Origin: Nonomuraea sp. MG754425
Lineage (GTDB): Bacteria > Actinomycetota > Actinomycetes > Streptosporangiales > Streptosporangiaceae
Direction of reading: 5' to 3'
Assembly: GCF_021699195.1 (NCBI RefSeq)
Contig: NZ_SSXE01000031.1
Span: 50,220 to 114,219 of the forward strand
Length of the DNA stretch: 64,000 bases
Shown here: positions 44,019 through 52,264 of the stretch, piece by piece
How the letters are laid out: each line of letters begins with the position of its first letter
Position numbering within the stretch: position 1 is the stretch's first letter
Made by a program: the position numbers and the translations under genes
Notes under the pieces: model-generated
The model's database searches: none
What the model saw: only the letters and a program-made list of their open reading frames with translations
Told to the model about the DNA's origin: nothing

Positions 44019-44063
44019 ACTCTGATACAAGAGTAAATGTATCACTGAATCGTGTATCAGAGT
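44019..44063. promoter_or_regulatory. TetR operator with GATACA/TGTATC arms
   Basis: ACTCTGATACA (44019-44029) pairs exactly with TGTATCAGAGT (44053-44063). A further TGTATC at 44038-44043 makes a 20-bp palindrome GATACA-N8-TGTATC with the left arm. The nested sites lie 15 nt before the TetR start and are unusually AT-rich for this genome. Confidence 0.7.
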
Positions 44064-44125
44064 CAATCGAGCCCAGCCGGGAATCGTGCAAGGCCCCCTA
44101 CGCCTCGGCCGCACCTCCCGGAGGG

Positions 44126-44932
44126 TCAGGCCGCGGGCGGTCGCTGTTCGACGCCGCGGGCGATGGCGGCCGCCGCCGCGTGCAGGCCGGGCAGGAGCGT
44201 CCGGGGCGCCAGCCGGCCCATCGGCACGGTGGCCGACACGGCCGCGTGGACGGTTCCGCCGGCGGGGACGACCGGCACCGCGATGCTGCCGAACCCGGGC
44301 AGGGTCTCCTCGGCCTCCAGGGCGAAGCCGCGCTCGCGGATCAGCTCCATCTGCCGCGACAGGTGCGCGAAGGTCGTGACGGAGCGCGGGGTGAGGGACG
44401 GCAGCCCGGTGCGGGCGAAACAGCGGAGCTGCTCTCGTGGGTCGGAGCACGTCGAGAGCAGCATCTTCCCGGTGGCCGTGCACGACGCGGGCAGCCGGCC
44501 GCCCACCCGGGAGTAGCTCTGGGTGGTGGCCATGCCGGAGACCTGCTCCAGATACAGGACGTGACCGCCGTCGAGCACCGCCAGGTGAATGGTCGCCCGC
44601 GTGGTGGCGAACAGATCGGTCAGCACCGGCCGCGCCACGGAACGCAGCACCGCGGAGGCGGGGACTCGCTGGCCGAGCTCGAACATGCGCATGCCGAGTT
44701 GGTAGGAATCACCCCGGCGCTCCAGCAGGCCCCACTGCACCAGTTCCTGGGCCAGCCGGTACGCCGACGCCTTCGGCACCCCGGACCTGCGGCTCAGCTC
44801 GCTCAGCCGAAGCTGGTAGGCCCCCGATTCGAAGGCGCTGAGAAGCAACTGGGCTTTACCGAGCACGGAGTTCGGGTAGTCAAGGTCATCGCCCGGGGCG
44901 GCGGGTGCGTCCATGAACGACGGTGACGGCAT
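44126..44932 (-). CDS. IclR-family regulator
   Basis: A 268-residue IclR regulator. The winged helix is LRLSELSRRSGVPKASAYRL with QELVQWGLLERRG, and the effector domain follows (AVLDGGHVLYLEQVSG, SCTATGKMLLS). AAGGAG precedes ATG 44932. It is closely similar along its length to the regulator at 49405-50196, so the two arose by duplication. Expected to control part of the aromatic and amine genes around it. Confidence 0.9.
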   Translation of the reverse strand: MPSPSFMDAPAAPGDDLDYPNSVLGKAQLLLSAFESGAYQLRLSELSRRSGVPKASAYRLAQELVQWGLLERRGDSYQLGMRMFELGQRVPASAVLRSVARPVLTDLFATTRATIHLAVLDGGHVLYLEQVSGMATTQSYSRVGGRLPASCTATGKMLLSTCSDPREQLRCFARTGLPSLTPRSVTTFAHLSRQMELIRERGFALEAEETLPGFGSIAVPVVPAGGTVHAAVSATVPMGRLAPRTLLPGLHAAAAAIARGVEQRPPAA

Positions 44933-44967
44933 CGGGGGCTCCTTGCTGTCGAAGGACCAGAGCCCGA

Positions 44968-44983
44968 TTATCCAGATGGATAA
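44968..44983. promoter_or_regulatory. Palindrome TTATCC-AGAT-GGATAA
   Basis: A perfect 6+4+6 palindrome 36 nt upstream of the IclR start, in an AT-rich promoter stretch. A second small palindrome, AGTGAACGTCACT, follows at 45000-45012. The first is the better candidate for an IclR operator. Confidence 0.55.
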
Positions 44984-45077
44984 CCACCGAAGTCCATAGA
45001 GTGAACGTCACTTCTTGTTACATCTATGTAGAAAAATGGTCGTAATACCACAAAAAGTGCATCGGACGCGCTACGGG

Positions 45078-45995
45078 TCAGACGAAGTCGATGAAGCCCA
45101 GGTACATCCCCATGGCGCAGGCGTACCTGAGCCGCCCCCGCTCCTGGGGCGGCAGCCGGACGGTCGCGGGCAGGCGCACGTCCCGCCCGCCGATCGTGAC
45201 CAGGCCCGTGCAGCCGGGCGTCCCGGCCGGACGGAGGACGACGTCCGTCGCGACGCCCGCGCGGGCCCGCACCAGGCCCGGACGGTAGCCGCGGTCCGTC
45301 GCCCACACCTCGACCACCTGGGTTCCGTCCGGGCGCGGTTGCGCCACCGGCTCCGTCGCCGGCCGGGTGACGGAGGCGGGTGTCCAGCCGCCCAGCCGCA
45401 GGCCGGAGACGACCGTCCAGCCCCCGCAGGCCAGCGCGACGACCACGGCCACCCGCACCAGGCGGGTCTCCGTCAGCACGCGGACGAGCGCGCCGAGCAG
45501 CGCGAGAGCCGGGGCCGTGCCCACCACGAAGCCCGCCATGACCGCCGCCCCGCCGAGCACCGAACCGGTGGACACCGCCGTGATCTCGGCGCTGATCGTC
45601 ATCCCGCAGGGCACCAGGATCGTGGCGGCCCCGAGCGTGGCCGCCCGCGTGGCCGTGCGGCCCGGCGGCACGGTGACGCCGCCGCAGGCGTCCCCATGGC
45701 GACGGCGGAGCAGGCGGACCGCGAAGCCGATCACCAGGACGCCGGCCACCACGAGCAGGACGGCGCGGGTCTGCGGCCCGAGGCGGATCGCCGAACCGAG
45801 CGCGCCGAGCAGGGCGCCGGCCGCGACGTGCGTGACGGCCCGGCCCAGCAGGAACGACCCCACGGAACGCAGCGGGCCGGGCTGCCGCGCCAGGCCGAAC
45901 AGCAGCCCGCCCTGGACGGCCGCGCACGAGGAGGCGCCCGCCACCAGACCGGCCGCCACCCCGCCGGTGAAGACCGCGACCGTCCCCGCGCTCAT
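45078..45995 (-). CDS. TauE/DsbD-like membrane protein fused to a cupredoxin-like domain
   Basis: A 305-residue protein. Residues 1-195 hold six helices of the DsbD-2/TauE-like type with two cysteine sites, ASSCAAVQGGLLFGL near residue 25 and LVPCGMTISAEI near 127. Residues 225-305 form a cupredoxin-like domain outside the membrane with GCTGLVTIGG and the copper-type loop YACAMGMYLGFI. Similar proteins accompany copper handling. The copper amine oxidase and this fusion are 3.5 kb apart, which suggests supply of copper to the secreted or membrane side. The start has only a weak ribosome site. Confidence 0.7.
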   Translation of the reverse strand: MSAGTVAVFTGGVAAGLVAGASSCAAVQGGLLFGLARQPGPLRSVGSFLLGRAVTHVAAGALLGALGSAIRLGPQTRAVLLVVAGVLVIGFAVRLLRRRHGDACGGVTVPPGRTATRAATLGAATILVPCGMTISAEITAVSTGSVLGGAAVMAGFVVGTAPALALLGALVRVLTETRLVRVAVVVALACGGWTVVSGLRLGGWTPASVTRPATEPVAQPRPDGTQVVEVWATDRGYRPGLVRARAGVATDVVLRPAGTPGCTGLVTIGGRDVRLPATVRLPPQERGRLRYACAMGMYLGFIDFV

Positions 45996-46294
45996 CGGCC
46001 CGCCGGACGCGGCGCCGCGCGCCGCGCGCACGATCCCGGGCCCGGGATCCTCCCGGCGGAAGCTGTCATCGCGGATCGCCTCGCGTCTCAGTCGATGGCC
46101 GATGGGTGCACGCAGTCGAGCACCCCGCCGGGTCGCCGGCCAAGGGGCGATCTCGCTGACCGAACCGGGGCGGCCACATCTTTCCTCCGGGACGTTCCGC
46201 TCACCAAACCCGTTCGTGGACACCCCCGCGTGCGGCCTACCAGGCTGATCCCGGAACCCGCGACGAGGCGGTACGGCGTACGGATGGGGAATTC
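45996..46294. other. 299-bp divergent intergenic region
   Basis: Lies between the TauE-cupredoxin gene and the aldehyde dehydrogenase. I see no coding sequence and no clear symmetric operator; it must hold the promoters of both genes. Confidence 0.5.
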
Positions 46295-47812
46295 ATGGCG
46301 CAGGTGGAGAGCACACAACCCGGGCACCCGAGGTTCGAGGCGCCCGAGGCGTACGAGATGTTCGTCGCAGGCGAGTGGGTGCCCGGCGCGGAGGTCTTCG
46401 ACGCGGTCGATCCGAGCACCGGCCGGGTGTGGGCGCGCCTCCCGCAGGCCGCGCCGGAGCAGGTGCGCGACGCCGTCCGGGCCGCGGGCGCGGCGTTCAA
46501 GGAGTGGCGCAGGACCAGCCCGGCCACGCGGCAGCGGCTGCTGGCGCAGATCGCCGACCGGGTGGAGGCCGACCCCGACCGCTGGGCGCGGCTGCTGGCG
46601 ACCGAGAACGGCCGGCCGATCCGGGAGGCGTACCTCGCCGACGTGCCGAACTGCGCGGCCGTCTTCCGCTACTTCAGCGGCCTGGTACGCGACCTGCACG
46701 GCGACCAGATCCCGGTCGAGGACCCCGAGACCCTGATCTACACCACCCGCGAGCCGCTGGGCGTCATCGCGGCCGTACTGCCGTGGAACTCGCCGATCAT
46801 CACCCTCGCCAACAAGGCGGCCCCCGCGCTGGCGGCCGGCAACACGATCGTGGTCAAGCCGAGCGAGTTCGCCACCGCCAGCGTGCTGGAGTTCGCGGCG
46901 CTGATCGCCGACCTGCTGCCGCCCGGCGTCTTCAACGTGGTCACGGGGGACGGCCGGACCGGCGCGGCGCTCGTCTCCGACCCGGACGTCGCCAAGGTGA
47001 CCCTCACCGGCGGCGGGCCCACGGCCAGGAAGATCATGGCGGCGGCGGCCGAGGCGCTCACGCCCACGCTGATGGAGCTGGGCGGCAAGAGCGCCCTCAT
47101 CGTCGCCGAGGACGCCGACCTGGAGCGGGCGGTCGCGGACGCCGCGCTCGGCATCTACCTGGCCAACGGCGAGGCGTGCATCGCCTCGTCCCGGCTGCTG
47201 CTGCACGAGGCCGTCGCCGACGAGTTCCTGGAGCGCTTCGCCGAGACCGCGAAGTCGATCCGCGTCGGCGACGCGCTCGACCCGGAGACCCAGGTCGGCC
47301 CGCTGGTGTCCAGGCCGCAGTTCGAGCGGGTCACCTCCCGCATCGCGGCCGCGCGCGGCGAGGGGCTGGCCATGCCGGCCGGCGACGAGCCGCTCGACCT
47401 GCCCGCGGCCAACCAGGAGGGGTTCTTCGTCCGGCCGACGATCTTCGCCGGGGCCCGGGTCACCGCGCGGATCGCCGGCGAGGAGGTGTTCGGGCCGGTC
47501 ACCGTCGCGGAGCGGTTCACCGACTACGCGGACGCCGTCGCCCGCGCCAACGGCACGCGCTACGGTCTGGCCGCGGGCGTCTGGACCGCGGACCTCACCC
47601 GGGCCCACCGCATCGCGCGCGAGCTGGACGCGGGCATCGTCTGGGTCAACAAGTGGTTCGACCTGCCCGCCGGCATGCCGATGGGCGGTGTCAAGGACAG
47701 CGGTTTCGGCCGTGAGCTGTGCCGCGAGACCCTGGCTGAGTACTCTGCGTCCAAGGTCGTGAACATCGACCTCGGCAGCCCCCGCTTCCCGCTCTGGGGG
47801 AGCACCCTGTGA
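46295..47812 (+). CDS. NAD(P)-dependent aldehyde dehydrogenase
   Basis: A 505-residue ALDH. The active-site cysteine is Cys295 in NGEACIASS, the general base is Glu261 in MELGGKSA, and NAD-binding segments are VLPWNSPII and VTLTGGGPTARK. The motif around Cys has Ala before it rather than the common Gln, as in some betaine or aromatic aldehyde enzymes. Functionally it would remove the aldehyde formed by the copper amine oxidase. It has no close neighbour on its strand; a TetR gene follows 89 nt later. Confidence 0.9.
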   Translation: MAQVESTQPGHPRFEAPEAYEMFVAGEWVPGAEVFDAVDPSTGRVWARLPQAAPEQVRDAVRAAGAAFKEWRRTSPATRQRLLAQIADRVEADPDRWARLLATENGRPIREAYLADVPNCAAVFRYFSGLVRDLHGDQIPVEDPETLIYTTREPLGVIAAVLPWNSPIITLANKAAPALAAGNTIVVKPSEFATASVLEFAALIADLLPPGVFNVVTGDGRTGAALVSDPDVAKVTLTGGGPTARKIMAAAAEALTPTLMELGGKSALIVAEDADLERAVADAALGIYLANGEACIASSRLLLHEAVADEFLERFAETAKSIRVGDALDPETQVGPLVSRPQFERVTSRIAAARGEGLAMPAGDEPLDLPAANQEGFFVRPTIFAGARVTARIAGEEVFGPVTVAERFTDYADAVARANGTRYGLAAGVWTADLTRAHRIARELDAGIVWVNKWFDLPAGMPMGGVKDSGFGRELCRETLAEYSASKVVNIDLGSPRFPLWGSTL

Positions 47813-47876
47813 CCGGCGATCCCGCGTGCCGGACGGGCACCGCGCGGATCGGCTGATCGCCGTTCGGGAGAATTGG

Positions 47877-47892
47877 ATATCTCACGTGATAT
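47877..47892. promoter_or_regulatory. Inverted repeat ATATC-N6-GATAT before a TetR gene
   Basis: ATATC (47877-47881) and GATAT (47888-47892) frame TCACGT in the 89-bp gap before the TetR start. Likely an autoregulatory operator. Confidence 0.45.
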
Positions 47893-47901
47893 GCCTGATC
47901 C

Positions 47902-48474
47902 ATGGGTGAAGCGCCGCCGGAGGCAGCCGGTCCCACGACCCGGGAACGGCTGCTCCAGGCCGCCATCGGCATAGCCGCCCGGCAGGGGCAGGGCGCGGTC
48001 ACCTATCGCGCGGTCGCCGCCGAGGCGGGTGTCACGCACGGGCTCGTCCGCTTCTACTTCGGCACCCGGCAGGCGATGCTCAGCGAGGCGTTCGAGCTGG
48101 CCGCCCGCCGGGACGCCAGGGAGGCCGGGCTGCTGAGCGAGCGCCTCGACGACCTGGGCGCCGACTTCGTGCGGACCATCAGCGAGCACGGCGAACGCCA
48201 GATCCTGCAGTACGAGTACCTGATCAGCGCCGTGCGCGGCACCGCCCCGCTGAAGGACGTCGGCGCGTTGTACGACTTCTACGCCGCTCAGGTCGGGCAG
48301 ACGCTGCGCAACATCCGCGTGGACGATCCCGACGGTTCGCTGGCGGCCCTCGTGTTCGCCGCCTTCGACGGGCTGGTGCTCCAGCACGCCGTGTACGGCG
48401 ACCCGGAGCGCACGGAGCGGGCCCTGGCCCGGCTGCGTGACGTCCTCCGCCTGCTGCAGGGCGAGCGCGACTGA
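47902..48474 (+). CDS. TetR-family regulator
   Basis: A 190-residue regulator with the DNA-binding domain at residues 12-60 (TRERLLQAAIGIAARQGQGA, then VTHGLVRFYFGTRQAML). The rest is a helical ligand domain. It follows the aldehyde dehydrogenase and precedes a hydrolase-like gene, and an inverted repeat lies before its start. Its target is uncertain. Confidence 0.88.
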   Translation: MGEAPPEAAGPTTRERLLQAAIGIAARQGQGAVTYRAVAAEAGVTHGLVRFYFGTRQAMLSEAFELAARRDAREAGLLSERLDDLGADFVRTISEHGERQILQYEYLISAVRGTAPLKDVGALYDFYAAQVGQTLRNIRVDDPDGSLAALVFAAFDGLVLQHAVYGDPERTERALARLRDVLRLLQGERD

Positions 48475-48581
48475 CGGTCGTGCCGGTTCGGTCACCGGTC
48501 CCCGGAGATGGCGGCGGACCGGTGAATGGCAAGAAACTCCCGCTGAACCCCTGTGTCATCTCTGGAAGGGCGGAATCTGAC

Positions 48582-49433
48582 ATGGGATCGACGTCGATTC
48601 GCTACGGGTACGCCGACACCCCGTTCGGCCAACTGCACTACGCGGAGCAGGGCACCGGGCGGCCCCTGCTCCTGCTGCACCAGACGCCCCGGTCCTGGGA
48701 CGAGTTCCGCGAACTCGTCCCGCTCCTGGCGGACGGCCGGCGGGTGATCGCCATGGACATGATCGGCTTCGGCGGCAGCGCGAAGGTGCCGGGGCCGCAC
48801 ACCATCGAGTTGTTCGCGACCGGCGCCCTGGCGCTGCTGGACGCCCTCGGCATCGACCGGACCGACCTGCTCGGTCACCACACCGGCGGCGTGGTGGCCG
48901 TCGAGATCGCCGCGAGTGCCCCGGGACGGGTGGACCGGCTGGTGCTGTCGTCCACCCCCTGGGCCGACTCGCGCTACCGCGCCGGCCACGCGGACGAGCC
49001 CAAGGTCGACAACGCCGTTCCGGCCCCCGACGGCTCGCACCTGCGCGCGCTCTGGGACCAGCGGCGGCCCTACTACCCGCAACCGGGCACGGACCTGCTC
49101 GACCGGTTCCTGCACGACGCGCTGACCCCCGGCCTGGACCCGGCCGAAGGCCACCGCGCCTGTTCCCGGTACTACATGGAGGACAAGATCGGCCTGATCA
49201 CGGCGCCCGTGCTGCTGCTGGGCGCCACGGCGGACCCGTTCGCCCTGCCGCAGTTGGAGCCGCTGCGGCGCAATCTCACCGGCGCCGAGAGCGTCCGCTC
49301 GGTCGTCATCGAGGACGGCATGATCCCGCTGATGGAGCAGAAGGCCCCGGAGGTCGCGGCCGTCGTGGCCGAGTTCCTCGACGCCCCGGCGGCCGGCGGG
49401 CCGGTCAGGGGCGCTGCTCGTCCGACAGGGTGA
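48582..49433 (+). CDS. Alpha/beta-hydrolase-fold protein lacking catalytic triad
   Basis: A 283-residue alpha/beta fold protein (LLLLHQTPRSWDEFREL, then MDMIGFGGSAKVP). The nucleophile elbow is LGHHTGGVVA, with His100 where Ser, Cys or Asp is expected, and the C-terminal His region reads EDGMIPLMEQK, so the catalytic His is also missing. The fold is clearly intact. It may be a non-hydrolytic enzyme (for example lyase or isomerase) or a binding protein. Its 3' end overlaps the convergent IclR gene by 29 bp. Confidence 0.75.
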   Translation: MGSTSIRYGYADTPFGQLHYAEQGTGRPLLLLHQTPRSWDEFRELVPLLADGRRVIAMDMIGFGGSAKVPGPHTIELFATGALALLDALGIDRTDLLGHHTGGVVAVEIAASAPGRVDRLVLSSTPWADSRYRAGHADEPKVDNAVPAPDGSHLRALWDQRRPYYPQPGTDLLDRFLHDALTPGLDPAEGHRACSRYYMEDKIGLITAPVLLLGATADPFALPQLEPLRRNLTGAESVRSVVIEDGMIPLMEQKAPEVAAVVAEFLDAPAAGGPVRGAARPTG

Positions 49434-50196
49434 TGGACTTGGTGATGCGCCTGCTGACCATGCCCAGCAGGCCCACGTACTTGTTCACGTCGGCCCGGAA
49501 GGTGGGTGCGGTCACCGACAGGGCCGCGACCATCGTGCCGGTGGCGCCGATGAGCGGGATGGCCACGCTGAGGTAGCCGATGCGGATCTGTTCCCGCTCG
49601 ATGGCGTAACCGGCCTTCCTGGCCTGGTCGAGCTCCTGGGCCAGCAGCTTGGGCAGGATGACCGTCCGCGGGGTGATGCGGGCCAGCGGCGCGGCGACCA
49701 CCTCGGTGAACAACGAGGCCGGGCCGAAGGCGAGCAGCGCCTTGCCCGTCGCCGTGCAGTGCAGCGGCATGCGACCGGCGACCCGCGAGGGGCGCGACAC
49801 CTGGCTGTGGCCCGACACCTTCTCCAGATAGATCACCTCGAGGCCGTCCAGCACGGCCAGGTGGATGGTCTCCCCGGTCGCCTGGTACAGGTCCTCCATG
49901 TAGGGGCGGGCCGCCTCACGCAGGATGCGCTGACGCGGCACCCGCTGGCCGATCTCGAACAGGCGCATGCCCAGCCAGTATTCGGAGCCGCGCCGTTCCA
50001 GCAGCCCCCAGCGCAACAGTTCCTGCGCGAGCCGGTGCACCGACGCCTTGGCCACGCCGCTGCGCCGGACGATCTCGGACAGGCCCAGGCTCTCGTCGTC
50101 AGGTCCGAACGCTTCCAGGATCAGTCTCACCTTGCCGAGCACGCTGTTCGCGGCGCCGTCAAGGTCTGATGCGATAGGGGGGTGCATAATCGACAT
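49405..50196 (-). CDS. IclR-family regulator
   Basis: A 263-residue IclR regulator with the winged helix LGLSEIVRRSGVAKASVHRL plus QELLRWGLLERRG and an effector domain (AVLDGLEVIYLEKVSG, HCTATGKALLAFG). I take ATG 50196; ATG 50187 is a second option. It is a paralogue of the regulator at 44126-44932. It lies just upstream, in genome order, of the ring-cleavage operon and is a candidate controller of it. AAGG is the only ribosome-site candidate. Confidence 0.9.
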   Translation of the reverse strand: MSIMHPPIASDLDGAANSVLGKVRLILEAFGPDDESLGLSEIVRRSGVAKASVHRLAQELLRWGLLERRGSEYWLGMRLFEIGQRVPRQRILREAARPYMEDLYQATGETIHLAVLDGLEVIYLEKVSGHSQVSRPSRVAGRMPLHCTATGKALLAFGPASLFTEVVAAPLARITPRTVILPKLLAQELDQARKAGYAIEREQIRIGYLSVAIPLIGATGTMVAALSVTAPTFRADVNKYVGLLGMVSRRITKSITLSDEQRP

Positions 50197-50340
50197 TGAC
50201 TGATAATTGCCTTGATGTCCGGTTCGCACAATGGATGTGTTCCGGTAGACGAAACGCCGGCAAAGAATGGAGGGTGTCCGGGTTCCGTTCGTGACGACAG
50301 ACCCGAACACCCTCGCGACCACGCCGTACGGTCGGCCCGG

Positions 50341-51276
50341 CTACGGCACGACGACCGCCCGGCCGCGTACTCTCCCGTCCCGCAGCAACTCCAGGGCCCG
50401 CCCGATCTCGGAGAGGTCGAAGCGCTCGACGTTCAGCCGCAACTCCCCCGCCAGCAACCACTCGACCAGCAGCGGCGCGATCTCACGGGCGCGGCGCTCC
50501 TGCCTCACCATGTTCACCGGGAGCAGCGCCACGTCGTCCAGCAGCCACGACGGCAGATCGACCGTGACGGACGCGCCCAGCACGTAGCCGATCACCACCG
50601 CCCGGCCGCCGGGCCGCACCCAGCGGGTCCGCTCGATCAGCCCGTCGCCGCCCAGCGTGTCCACCAGGAGGGAGGCGCCGCGTTCCGCGGCCAGGCCGGC
50701 GGCGTCGGAGAGCAGCACCCCGTGCACTCCCTCGGGCACCTGGTCCACCTGTTCGGGCCGGGCGACGACCCCGGTCACGGTGGCGCCCGCGCGCAGCGCC
50801 AACTGGGCGAGCATGGAGCCCACCGCACCCGCCGCGCCGGTGACGACGACCTCCTCGCCGGGCTCCAGCCGGGCGACGTCGTGCAGGGCGACGTACGCGG
50901 TGGTGGTCGGGACGAAGAAGGACGCCGTGACGTCGGCGGGCAGCGCGGCCGGGACGGGGGTGACGGCCTTGGGCGAGACCGACACCCGCTCGCTCCAGCA
51001 GCCGTCCCGCAGCAGGCCGAGCCCGCCGCCCCGGAGCAGGACGTGCGTACCCGGCTCGATGCTGTCGGAGGCCAGCACGACGCCGCCCGCCTCCACGCCT
51101 CCCACGTACGGCAGCGGCGGCCGCATGCCGAAGGACCCCCCGGACACCGTCAGGTCGAGGTGGCCGAGCGCCGCCGCCCGCACCTCGACGAGCACCCTGC
51201 CGGGTTCGTCCACGGGCTCGGGGACGTCCTCCACCACCGGGGGCGCGCCCCAGTCGTGGAAGCGTGCCGCCCGCAT
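50341..51276 (-). CDS. Zinc-independent alcohol dehydrogenase/quinone oxidoreductase-like
   Basis: A 311-residue medium-chain reductase. LGHLDLTVSGG replaces the zinc-binding region, and VVVTGAAGAVGSMLAQLALRAGA is the nucleotide site; no structural zinc cysteines are present, so it matches the quinone-oxidoreductase or enoyl reductase type. Last gene of the ring-cleavage operon, overlapping the preceding hydrolase by ATGA. It could reduce an unsaturated ring-cleavage product or a quinone. Confidence 0.85.
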   Translation of the reverse strand: MRAARFHDWGAPPVVEDVPEPVDEPGRVLVEVRAAALGHLDLTVSGGSFGMRPPLPYVGGVEAGGVVLASDSIEPGTHVLLRGGGLGLLRDGCWSERVSVSPKAVTPVPAALPADVTASFFVPTTTAYVALHDVARLEPGEEVVVTGAAGAVGSMLAQLALRAGATVTGVVARPEQVDQVPEGVHGVLLSDAAGLAAERGASLLVDTLGGDGLIERTRWVRPGGRAVVIGYVLGASVTVDLPSWLLDDVALLPVNMVRQERRAREIAPLLVEWLLAGELRLNVERFDLSEIGRALELLRDGRVRGRAVVVP

Positions 51277-52136
51277 CACGACCCGCCCGCGGAGTTCTCG
51301 GCGAGGAAGGCCAGGCTCAGCGGGTTGTACACGTCGGCCTTCTCGTGCTGCGGCCAGTGACCGCACTCCTCGAACAGCTCCAGTCGCGAGCCGGAGATGG
51401 CCTCGTGCATGGCGGCCGCCTCCGGGATCTCGCCGAAGGGGTTCTGACGGCCCCAGACGATGAGCGTCGGCTGGGTGATCCGGGCCAGATCGTCGGGGCG
51501 CAGGATGTTGCGCAGCCGGGTCGGCAGGTCCTGCAGGCACAGCAGATTGTCGAGATTCGCCGCGAACTCGGGGCTGTGGTAGATGGCGTGACGCACCTGC
51601 ACCAGTTCCTCGGTGGCGTCGGCCGGGTCGGCCATCAGCAGGCGCAGCCGCTTGCGGGTGAGCTCGACGTCGTCGCTCTCCACCGCCTTGCGGGTGCTGG
51701 TCCGGATGCGCTCCATCACCTCCGGGTTCGCCACGGTGCCGCCCGCGCAGAGCAGTTGCAGGCTGGCGACCCGGTCCGGGTGGTCGATGGCGGTCCGCGC
51801 GCCGACCCAGCCGCCGAGGGACTCGCCCACGATGTGCGCGCGCTCGATGCCGGTGGCGTCGAAGTAGGCCAGCAGGTGCTCGACGTAGCGGTGGATCTCG
51901 TACGGATGGTCGGGCTTGCCGGTGTAGCCGTGGCCCAGCATGTCGATGGCGTGGCACTCGTAGTGGGCCGCGTGCGCCGGCAGGTTGCGGGTGAACGCCT
52001 CCAGGTGACCGCTGGTGCCGTGCAGGAACACCACGGGCTCGCCGGCGCCGGCCCGCAGGCTGCGGGTCAGCACGCCGCCCGCGTCGACGTAGGAGAGGCT
52101 CAGCTCGATCGGGGTCAGCTCGGTCCAGATACTCAT
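51276..52136 (-). CDS. Alpha/beta hydrolase, meta-cleavage-product hydrolase type
   Basis: A 286-residue hydrolase of the C-C bond hydrolase class (MhpC/BphD-like). VVFLHGTSGHLEAF is the oxyanion region, IVGESLGGWVGA gives the Ser near residue 105, IVWGRQNPFGEIPEA carries the Asp, and FEECGHWPQHEKADVYNPL carries the His. The ATG at 52136 follows GAAGGTGT. It should split the ring-cleavage product into an acid and a hydroxypentadienoate that MhpD can take. Confidence 0.85.
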   Translation of the reverse strand: MSIWTELTPIELSLSYVDAGGVLTRSLRAGAGEPVVFLHGTSGHLEAFTRNLPAHAAHYECHAIDMLGHGYTGKPDHPYEIHRYVEHLLAYFDATGIERAHIVGESLGGWVGARTAIDHPDRVASLQLLCAGGTVANPEVMERIRTSTRKAVESDDVELTRKRLRLLMADPADATEELVQVRHAIYHSPEFAANLDNLLCLQDLPTRLRNILRPDDLARITQPTLIVWGRQNPFGEIPEAAAMHEAISGSRLELFEECGHWPQHEKADVYNPLSLAFLAENSAGGS

Positions 52137-52141
52137 CGTTG

Positions 52142-52264
52142 TCACACCTTCGAGGGCTTGTCTTGGTTGATCCGGTGCACCTGCGTGTTGCCGCGCGACA
52201 GCAGCAGGCGGACCAGGGCGACGGCCAGCGCGATGGCGGGCAGGATGACCAGCAGCTTCTTCAC
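52142..52264 (-). CDS. 40-residue single-helix membrane peptide
   Basis: A GTG-started small gene (GTG 52264) that overlaps the stop of the preceding hydrolase by GTGA and ends 5 nt before the next. The product is KKLLVILPAIALAVALVRLLL (one membrane helix) followed by a polar tail ending NQDKPSKV. The strict coupling and clear helix make it a real gene in my view. It has no known family. It might anchor or couple one of the hydrolases or the Rieske system to the membrane. Confidence 0.65.
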   Translation of the reverse strand: MKKLLVILPAIALAVALVRLLLSRGNTQVHRINQDKPSKV

